From Deinococcus sp. (lineage in GTDB: Bacteria; Deinococcota; Deinococci; Deinococcales; Deinococcaceae): a DNA stretch of 7,667 bases. The stretch spans positions 1 through 7,667 of the forward strand of contig JAGLBK010000127.1 in NCBI GenBank assembly GCA_018260275.1. The letters are read 5' to 3'. Shown here one piece after another: positions 1-5,507 of the stretch (position 1 is the first letter of the stretch; every line of letters begins with the position of its first letter). The notes beneath the pieces were generated by a model. The model saw only the letters and a program-made list of their open reading frames with translations, was not told the origin of the DNA and searched no databases. Made by a program: the position numbers and the translations under genes.

Positions 1-80
1 CACGGGGACTTGAACGCTTTGAAGGGATTTTCTTCGGCTACAACGCTAGACAGAGAATATGAGAGATTTTTCGGCATTAC

Positions 81-140
81 CCAGCCCCTTGTGGGAGAGG
101 GAGGGAGCCGCAAAGCGGCGGAAGGGTGAGGGGGCGTGTG
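81..140. repeat. Hairpin-bearing dispersed-repeat-like element, non-coding
   Basis: This G-rich (C-rich on the other strand) block stands out from the more AT-rich flanks at 1-75 and 145-200. It contains a perfect 5-bp stem with an AAA loop (GCCGC at 107-111, GCGGC at 115-119) and a weaker hairpin around CCCCTTGTGGG at 85-95, joined by a purine-rich GGGAGAGGGAGGGA tract. From memory, this arrangement resembles short hairpin repeats scattered between genes in several GC-rich bacterial genomes, including Deinococcus. Only one copy is visible here, so its repeat status is inferred. It lies downstream of the operon terminator. Confidence 0.45.
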
Positions 141-194
141 ACCAGCACAGTATGTCTCTGAATTATTTTAATCCCGTGTTACTCGCCGCACGAC

Positions 195-224
195 AGAAAA
201 TCCCCGGCCAGTAGGGACCGGGGA
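195..224 (-). terminator. Rho-independent terminator of the catabolic operon
   Basis: Read on the minus strand, a perfect 7-bp stem (TCCCCGG at 218-224 pairing with CCGGGGA at 201-207) encloses a 10-base loop and is followed at once by TTTTCT (195-200). It begins about 34 bases after the dehydrogenase stop codon, where an operon terminator is expected. A smaller 5-bp hairpin (AGGCC 243-247 with GGCCT 255-259) touches the stop codon and may add to termination. The loop is rather long and the T-tract short, so efficiency is uncertain. Confidence 0.75.
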
Positions 225-258
225 GCGCACAGACCAGGGTATAGGCCGGGGTCTGGCC

Positions 259-1719
259 TTAGCCTTCCAGATTAAGGGCCATCCCGATGAACTTGGTTTC
301 CAGGTACTCTTCCAGTCCCCAGTGACCGCCTTCACGCCCCACGCCGCTGTTTTTCATCCCGCCGAAGGGCACATGAGGAGCCACCGCCGTCGGCCCGCCG
401 TCGTTGATGCCCACGATGCCGTATTCCAGCGCCTCGGCCACCCGCCAAGCCCGGCTCAGGTCGTTGGTGTAGGCGTAGGCGGCCAGACCAAACTCGCTGT
501 CGTTGGCAAGGCGCAGCGCTTCTTCCTCGGTGTCGAAGATGACTACCGGGGCCACCGGCCCGAAGGTTTCCTGCTTCAGAATCAGGCTGTCGGGAGCCAC
601 GTTGGTCAGAATGGTGGGTTCAAAGTACAGCCCTTCTTTGACCTTGCCGCCCACCGTGGCCGTCGCGCCCTTGCTCAGCGCGTCGTCCACCTGCGCCTTG
701 ATTTTGTCCAGTCCAGCCTGCTCGACCACTGGGCCGATATTGGTGTCGTCAGCCAGCGGGTCGCCTACCTTCAGCGCCGCCGTCTTTTCGGTCAGGATGC
801 GGGTAAATTCCTCGGCGATGCCGCGCTGTACATACACCCGGTTGGTGCAGATGCAGGTCTGGCCGGTGTTGCGGAACTTGCTGCCAATCACTTCCTGCGC
901 GGCTTTAGCGGGGTCGGCGTCGTCGAAAATCAGGAAGGGGGCGTGGCCGCCGAGTTCCAGGCTCACGCGCTTGATGGTTTTGGCGGCCTGTTGATACAGC
1001 AGGCGGCCCACGGCGGTGCTCCCCGTGAAGGTCAGCTTACGCACCCGCTCGTCTTCCATAAACGGGGCGGTCAGGCCAGCGGCGTCGTTGGTGGGCAACA
1101 CCTGAAAGGTATCGGCGGGGCCGCCAGCCTGCAGCCACAGCTCGGCCAGAAATAGCGCAGTCATGGGCGAGAGCTCGGCAGGTTTGACGATAATCACGCA
1201 GCCCGCAGCCAGCGCCGGGGCTACCTTGCGGGTAATCATGCCTGCCGGGAAATTCCAGGGGGTCACGGCGTACACGATGCCCACTGGCTCCATGCTGGTA
1301 AAGCCGCGTTTGTGGTTAAAGCGCATGGAAATCCGCTCGCCGCTGATGCGCCCGGCCTCCTCGGCGCACCACTCGATGAAGCTGGCCGCGTAGGCCACCT
1401 CGCCGCGTGTCTCGGTAATCGGCTTGCCCATTTCCAGGGTCATCAGGCGGGCGAGTTCCTCCTGGTGGGCAAACATCAGGTCGTTCCATTTGCGCAGAAT
1501 CTTGCCGCGCTCGTTGGGGTTGACCTTGCGCCAGGATTTCAGGGCGATTTCGGCGGCGTCGATGGCTTTGCGGGCGTCATCTGCCGTGCAGTCGGCCACG
1601 CTGCCGATGCTCTGGCCGTTGCCAGGGTGAAAGACTTCGAAGGTCTGGGCCGTGGTGCGCCACTCGCCCGCAAAATAGGCCTTGCTGCGGAGAACGGACT
1701 GATTGGTCGGGGTTGTCAT
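259..1719 (-). CDS. gabD: NAD(P)-dependent succinate-semialdehyde dehydrogenase (ALDH superfamily)
   Basis: This cytosolic enzyme oxidises succinate semialdehyde to succinate, the last step of the GABA shunt; glutarate semialdehyde is an alternative substrate. The 486 residues match the length of E. coli GabD. Visible ALDH signatures are PWNFP with oxyanion-hole Asn156, KPAELSP with Lys179, FTGS (231-234), ELGG with general base Glu255, and NTGQTCIC with nucleophile Cys289 and a second Cys291 (C-x-C, as in the E. coli GabD redox pair). Also present are ETFGP with Glu384 and PFGG (451-454). Arg164 (MITRK) and Arg283 (FRN) sit where GabD binds the substrate carboxylate. Glu182 replaces the Ser of NADP-preferring GabD, which suggests NAD preference. 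The ATG overlaps the amidohydrolase stop codon (ATGA), and AGGTGA lies 4 bases upstream (1724-1729). It is the last gene before the terminator. The family is certain; the exact semialdehyde is less so. Confidence 0.88.
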   Translation of the reverse strand: MTTPTNQSVLRSKAYFAGEWRTTAQTFEVFHPGNGQSIGSVADCTADDARKAIDAAEIALKSWRKVNPNERGKILRKWNDLMFAHQEELARLMTLEMGKPITETRGEVAYAASFIEWCAEEAGRISGERISMRFNHKRGFTSMEPVGIVYAVTPWNFPAGMITRKVAPALAAGCVIIVKPAELSPMTALFLAELWLQAGGPADTFQVLPTNDAAGLTAPFMEDERVRKLTFTGSTAVGRLLYQQAAKTIKRVSLELGGHAPFLIFDDADPAKAAQEVIGSKFRNTGQTCICTNRVYVQRGIAEEFTRILTEKTAALKVGDPLADDTNIGPVVEQAGLDKIKAQVDDALSKGATATVGGKVKEGLYFEPTILTNVAPDSLILKQETFGPVAPVVIFDTEEEALRLANDSEFGLAAYAYTNDLSRAWRVAEALEYGIVGINDGGPTAVAPHVPFGGMKNSGVGREGGHWGLEEYLETKFIGMALNLEG

Positions 1720-3320
1720 GGGGTCACCTGTGGGGAGTGGAATTGGGGCGGCTGGGGATGTTCGGAGGCCAGGATAGCTTGCACGCTCAGCGCGGGCCAG
1801 GCGTCCGGCGGCAGGTCAAATAGGTCGCGCTCGATCAGGCTGATATCGGCCAGCAGGCCGGGTTCCAGGGTGCCGCGCGTATGCTGCACGCCCGTGGCGA
1901 CCGCCCCGCCCCAGGTATAGGCCCGCAGCGCCTGAGCGAGTGTGACGTTTTCACCCGGCACATACGCCTCGGCCACGGCGGCCTTCAACCCGCACAGGGG
2001 CCGCAGCTCCTTGACCACCGGGCCGTCGCTGGAGAAAGCCACGTCCAGCCCTGCGTCCAGCATGGCCCGCAGCGGAAACACCTGACCGGAGAGTTCGTCG
2101 GGAATGTAACGCTGGTAGTTGAGCCGCAGCTCGTGCAGAAACACCGGTTGTGGTACGGCAATCACTTTGAGCTGCCGTGCCAGGGCCAGGTGTGCGGCGG
2201 AAGGCAGACCGAAATGTTCGATGCGGTTGCGCGGCCCCGCCGGGAACTCGGCCTGAAGCCGCCCGTAGACCCCCAGCAGTTGCGTCAGGGCGGTGTCCCC
2301 GATGGCGTGCGCGGCGATGTGGAAGTCGGCCAGATAAGCCTCGCGGGCCAGCTGGTACAGGTCCTCGTCCTCAAATCGCAGCACACCCTGCGAACCCGTT
2401 TCCTTGTAGGGCACGCTCACGGCTGCCGTGGCCCCGCTGAGGCCGCCGTCGGTAAAAAACTTGACGCTGTCGCAGCGCAGCATGGCCGAGAAGTGCTTTT
2501 CGGGCAAAGGATACGTCTGTGAGCCGCCATCGGGCCGCCAGATGTACAGCAGATTGACCCGGATCGGCAGTTTTCCGGCGGCGTCCAGTGCCCGGTAAGC
2601 GGCGTATAGCGGCGGGTCCACGGCGGGGTCGGTGGCCGAGGTGAAGCCCAGCGACTTGAGGTAATTCAGCCCCGCCAGCACCCAGGTTTCGTAGTCCTGC
2701 TGGCTAGGGGCAGGCATCGCCTGAAAGACCAGACCGTACGCCGTTTCGGTCAGCAGCCCGCTGTCGAATTGAATTTCGCCGCCGCTGGGCGCTGGCGTCG
2801 TGGCGTCGATTCCGGCCCGCTCCAGCGCCAGCGAATTGACCGCGTGAATATGGGCGCAGGTCCGCGTGAGCAGCACCGGGCGTCCGGGAGCCAGGGCGTC
2901 CAGCTGGCGGCGCGTGGGTATCAGGCCCAGTTTGGCCTCGTTCCAGCCGCGTCCCCAGAGCCAGGCGCCTTCCGGCAGCGCGGCGTGGCGCTCCTGCACC
3001 AGCCGGTTAAATTCCTCAGGCGAGGCGGCCTCACGCAGGTCGAGCATGGTGGTGCGGAGTTGCCCCACCTTCCAGACATGAACGTGGGCGTCGGTCAGGC
3101 CGGGAATCAGCAGGCAGCCCTGCAAGTCCACCGCGTGCACCTCCGCGGGTTGCACCTCTGCATTCTGCATGGCGGCTTCTGCTATCGCCTGGGCCGCCGC
3201 CAGTTCTCCGGCATACCGCACCTTGCCGTCCTCAACCAGGAGCGCTTCTACCGTGCGCTCGTCGGCGTAGGGCCGAACGACTCCGCCGTAATACAGGACA
3301 TATTTTGCTGCCGTGGTCAC
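1716..3320 (-). CDS. YtcJ/NfdA-type metal-dependent amidohydrolase (Amidohydro_3)
   Basis: This is a 534-residue amidohydrolase-superfamily enzyme, a TIM barrel with a split beta-sandwich domain formed by both ends. Visible metal-site motifs are DAHVH (His79, His81), VKFFTDGG (candidate metal-bridging Lys287), AAHAIGD (His338), RIEHFG (His369) and SSDGP (Asp432). The C-terminal GTLEPGLLADISLIE segment is typical of the family. The YtcJ group includes N-substituted formamide deformylase (NfdA), so amide-bond hydrolysis on an N-acylated amine is plausible, but the substrate cannot be read from sequence. No signal peptide or membrane segment is seen, so it is probably cytosolic. It starts at GTG, which overlaps the acetyltransferase stop codon (GTGA), with AGGGAG 8 bases upstream (3329-3334). 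Its stop overlaps the dehydrogenase ATG. A role deacylating the product of the upstream acetyltransferase is inference from this coupling. Confidence 0.85.
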   Translation of the reverse strand: MTTAAKYVLYYGGVVRPYADERTVEALLVEDGKVRYAGELAAAQAIAEAAMQNAEVQPAEVHAVDLQGCLLIPGLTDAHVHVWKVGQLRTTMLDLREAASPEEFNRLVQERHAALPEGAWLWGRGWNEAKLGLIPTRRQLDALAPGRPVLLTRTCAHIHAVNSLALERAGIDATTPAPSGGEIQFDSGLLTETAYGLVFQAMPAPSQQDYETWVLAGLNYLKSLGFTSATDPAVDPPLYAAYRALDAAGKLPIRVNLLYIWRPDGGSQTYPLPEKHFSAMLRCDSVKFFTDGGLSGATAAVSVPYKETGSQGVLRFEDEDLYQLAREAYLADFHIAAHAIGDTALTQLLGVYGRLQAEFPAGPRNRIEHFGLPSAAHLALARQLKVIAVPQPVFLHELRLNYQRYIPDELSGQVFPLRAMLDAGLDVAFSSDGPVVKELRPLCGLKAAVAEAYVPGENVTLAQALRAYTWGGAVATGVQHTRGTLEPGLLADISLIERDLFDLPPDAWPALSVQAILASEHPQPPQFHSPQVTP

Positions 3321-4039
3321 GCCCGGTACTCCCTGTTGCGCCAGATGATGAACACGCCGTAATTCCGCACCGACTCGTCTTCCAGGTAGTCGGGAATGAT
3401 GCCCCAGACGCCGTAGCCGCGCTTAAGTTGCACCGTCAGCACCGGGTCGGCCCGCTCCTCACGAATGACCTCGCCGACGTACTGCTCGATAGAGAGGCGC
3501 TCAGCCACCGCGCCGTAGCCCTTGGGCATGGCCCCGGCCACGTGTCCGCGCAGGTTCAGGCGGCGCACCAGGTCGTGCCGCGTGCCGTAGAGCAGCTTCG
3601 CCAGTCCCTGCCCGCGCACCCTCGGGTGAATGCCGATATCCGCGCCGTACAGCCACTCGCCCCGTGGGTCATGCGTGGTGAACAGGTTGTCTCCGGTTTC
3701 TTCCATAAAGGGGTGTGCGTAGTGGGCAAAATCCACGTTCATCTGAAAGTCGCTGCTGGAGCCGACCAATTCGCCAGTCTGCGTATCGAACACCGCCAGT
3801 TGCCCCTCCGGAAAGTGCTGCTGCTGCGATAGGAAATGCCGGGCAGTCGCCAGTTCGCTCTCGCTGAGATCGGGAAAGCAGGCCCGCTGCACGGCTTCCA
3901 GGGCCGGGGCGTCCTCCGGGCGGGCCTGCACCACCACATAACGGCCATCCTCGCGGGTCGCCAGCACTTTGCGGCCCTGCAGCAAACTCGCTCCTGCGTT
4001 TGGTGCTCCTGGGCCCGGTGTTCCTGCGTCCCCCGTCAT
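3317..4039 (-). CDS. Stand-alone GNAT N-acetyltransferase related to the YhcX N-terminal domain
   Basis: This is predicted to transfer an acyl group from acyl-CoA to an amine. Motif A is clear: an acidic beta-strand YGADIGIHP (131-139) followed by the CoA-binding loop R-x-x-G-x-G (Arg140, Gly143, Gly145). Landmarks FPEGQL (76-81), LVGSSS (91-96), THDPRG (122-127), LNLRG (161-165), EQYVGEV (185-191) and DPVLTVQLKRGY (198-209) closely recall the N-terminal half of YhcX-type proteins, where this domain is fused to a carbon-nitrogen hydrolase. Here the protein is only 240 residues and has no hydrolase domain. The ATG overlaps the aminotransferase stop codon (ATGA) but has only a weak ribosome site. 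The first 22 residues are a Gly/Pro/Ala-rich, repeat-encoded extension, and an in-frame TTG at 3983-3985 with AGGAG 5 bases upstream is an alternative start giving 222 residues. The substrate is unknown; a polyamine or diamino acid is inferred from neighbours. Confidence 0.83.
   Translation of the reverse strand: MTGDAGTPGPGAPNAGASLLQGRKVLATREDGRYVVVQARPEDAPALEAVQRACFPDLSESELATARHFLSQQQHFPEGQLAVFDTQTGELVGSSSDFQMNVDFAHYAHPFMEETGDNLFTTHDPRGEWLYGADIGIHPRVRGQGLAKLLYGTRHDLVRRLNLRGHVAGAMPKGYGAVAERLSIEQYVGEVIREERADPVLTVQLKRGYGVWGIIPDYLEDESVRNYGVFIIWRNREYRA
3986..4030 (-). repeat. Three degenerate 15-bp tandem units in the acetyltransferase N-terminus
   Basis: Three consecutive in-frame 15-base units encode the pentapeptides DAGTP, GPGAP and NAGAS. 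They share a core with CAGGA at the same position in each unit. They make up a low-complexity leader just after the start codon and lie outside the GNAT fold. The last unit supplies an AGGAG correctly spaced for an alternative TTG start at 3983-3985. Confidence 0.6.
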
Positions 4040-5406
4040 GCCAGGGCCTTTTCCTTGGGCTGCTCGGCCTGCATCTTCTGGTACGTCTCGCGCACGGCTT
4101 CCACGACCGCCTGTAGCCCCTCGCGCAGCATGTCCTCGGGGATATCGAGTGCGGGCAAAAAGCGCACGCAGTTGCTGTACAGCCCGGCCCGCATCAGCAG
4201 TACCCCTTTGGAGACGGCCACCGGTACCGCCGCCGCGATGATTTCCATCCAGGGTTCGCGGGTTTCCGGGTCCTTGACAAATTCCACCGCCATCATCGCC
4301 CCGATGCCCCGGATATCACCGATAGGCAGCTCGCCGCGCAGGGGTTCCCAGACTTCGCGGACCACGCGCTCGACGGTCTGCGCCCGCTCCAGAAAGCCCG
4401 GCTCGGTCAGGATGTCCAGCACCGCCAGTGCCGCCGCGCATGCCACCGGGCTGCCCCCGTAGGTGCTGCCGACACCGCCGAGGTGAGGGGCGTCCATGAT
4501 TTCGGCGCGGCCTGTCACGGCGCTGATGGGCATTCCGGCCCCCAGGCTCTTGGCGCTGACGACCATATCGGGAATCACGCCCGAGTGTTCGATGGCGTAC
4601 AGCTTGCCGGTGCGCCCGCTGCCGCTCTGGATTTCGTCGGCAATCATGACCGCGCCTACCCGCGTGCAGATTTCACGGATTTTTTGCAGGAACTTGGCAG
4701 GCACCGGCACCAGCCCGCCCTCACCCAGCACCGGCTCAATGACGATGGCAGCCAGCGCCGAGCCGTCGACCTGGGCTACCAGGGCATTTTCCAGGTTCCA
4801 GCAGCACCACTCGGTCCAGGCGTCGCTGTCCATTCCGGCGGGCGGGCGGTAGGCGTTGGGAAAGGGCAGGCGGTAGATTTCGCTGGCGAACGGCCCGAAA
4901 CCCTTCTTGAACAGGCCGTACTTGCTGGTCATGCTCATGGTCAGGTTGGTGCGCCCGTGGTACGCGCCCTCAAACACGATGACCCCCTGGCGGCCCGTGT
5001 AGCTGCGGGCAATCTTGACGGCGTTCTCGACGGCTTCCGCGCCCCCGTTAGCCAGAATGGTCTTCTTGGGAAAGTCGCCGGGCGTCAGGGCATTGAGCCG
5101 CTCGGCCAGTGCCGGATAACCCTCGAAATTGACCATCAGGGCGCAGGGGTGAATGACCTGGGTGACCTGTTCCTGAATCGCCTGCACGACTTTGGGGTGG
5201 TTGTGGCCTACCGCCATCATGCCGATGCCGCCCGCCAGGTCAATCAGGGTATTGCCGTCCACGTCGGTCACGAGTGCGCCCTGCGCCGAGGCGATGGCGA
5301 CCGCGTTGGCCTGCCCGAGGGCCTTGGTGACGGCCTGGGCGCGGCGTTCCTGCAGGGCCACGCTACGGGGGCCGGGAATCTTGGTTTTCAGCTGGATGTA
5401 AGCCAT
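4036..5406 (-). CDS. Class III PLP aminotransferase, GabT-like, first gene of the coupled unit
   Basis: This PLP enzyme moves a terminal amino group from an omega-amino acid or diamine to a keto acid, usually 2-oxoglutarate. It has 456 residues. Visible are DVDGNTLIDLAGGIG (48-62), HGRT with Arg152, IEPVLGEGG with Glu224, IADEIQSGSGRTG with PLP-binding Asp257, SAKSLGAG with the Schiff-base Lys286, GSTYGGSP with Thr315, and CVRFLPAL with Arg415. The N-terminal IPGPRS and the SYTGR...YHGRTNLTMSMTSK...GFGPFASEIYRLPFP region recall actinobacterial GabT rather than the E. coli type. An oddity is NGGAEA (120-125), where the family usually has Ser or Thr at the first Gly. GGGAG lies 7 bases before the ATG (5414-5418). 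The stop overlaps the acetyltransferase start. Because a GabT is encoded next door, this paralogue may take another substrate (5-aminovalerate, acetylated diamine, lysine); class III racemases are a further possibility. Confidence 0.87.
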   Translation of the reverse strand: MAYIQLKTKIPGPRSVALQERRAQAVTKALGQANAVAIASAQGALVTDVDGNTLIDLAGGIGMMAVGHNHPKVVQAIQEQVTQVIHPCALMVNFEGYPALAERLNALTPGDFPKKTILANGGAEAVENAVKIARSYTGRQGVIVFEGAYHGRTNLTMSMTSKYGLFKKGFGPFASEIYRLPFPNAYRPPAGMDSDAWTEWCCWNLENALVAQVDGSALAAIVIEPVLGEGGLVPVPAKFLQKIREICTRVGAVMIADEIQSGSGRTGKLYAIEHSGVIPDMVVSAKSLGAGMPISAVTGRAEIMDAPHLGGVGSTYGGSPVACAAALAVLDILTEPGFLERAQTVERVVREVWEPLRGELPIGDIRGIGAMMAVEFVKDPETREPWMEIIAAAVPVAVSKGVLLMRAGLYSNCVRFLPALDIPEDMLREGLQAVVEAVRETYQKMQAEQPKEKALA

Positions 5407-5445
5407 GTGGGTTCTCCCTTGTGGTGCTGAGTGATGAGGGGGGCG

Positions 5446-5473
5446 ATTTTAAGGCGCGATGGTGGGGTGTGAA
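5446..5473 (-). promoter_or_regulatory. Candidate sigma-A-type promoter for the four-gene unit
   Basis: On the minus strand TTCACA (5468-5473) and TAAAAT (5446-5451) each match five of six consensus bases of the -35 and -10 elements and are 16 bases apart. The predicted start near 5439 leaves a leader of about 33 bases before the second aminotransferase, with its ribosome site inside. The upstream edge abuts the 17-bp tandem repeat. This is a by-eye match only. Confidence 0.45.
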
Positions 5474-5507
5474 TTTCGGGACAGTGCCTTTTTCGGGACA
5501 GGGCCTT
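5474..5507 (-). repeat. Perfectly adjacent 17-bp tandem repeat between the aminotransferase genes
   Basis: Two directly adjacent copies (5474-5490 and 5491-5507) of TTTCGGGACAGNGCCTT on the plus strand differ at a single base (T or G). The second copy runs two bases into the stop codon of the upstream aminotransferase. The pair ends exactly at the -35 element of the candidate promoter, at roughly -35 to -68, where activator sites often lie. The sequence alone cannot say whether it is a tandem operator or a recent slippage duplication. Confidence 0.8.

Noticed and set aside
1..129. Two plus-strand frames open from the left edge (to stops at 60-62 and 127-129) that could be gene 3' ends
   Set aside because: Neither peptide is recognisable. 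The longer one runs straight through the hairpin repeat, and the shorter has only 19 codons.
4483..5430. Long plus-strand open frame (315 codons) opposite the second aminotransferase, with similar ones opposite the other genes (for example 322-1155 and 6220-6792)
   Set aside because: Antisense shadows of GC-rich genes. The products are low-complexity, rich in Gly, Ala, His, Val and Arg with no recognisable domain, while the minus-strand frames are full-length conserved enzymes.
5407..5505. Terminator between gabT and the second aminotransferase
   Set aside because: No stable GC-rich stem followed by a T-run on the minus strand; the repeated segment is a direct repeat, not an inverted one.
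5474..5507. CRISPR-like or mobile-element origin of the 17-bp repeat
   Set aside because: There are only two copies with no spacer between them, no transposase and no terminal inverted repeats.
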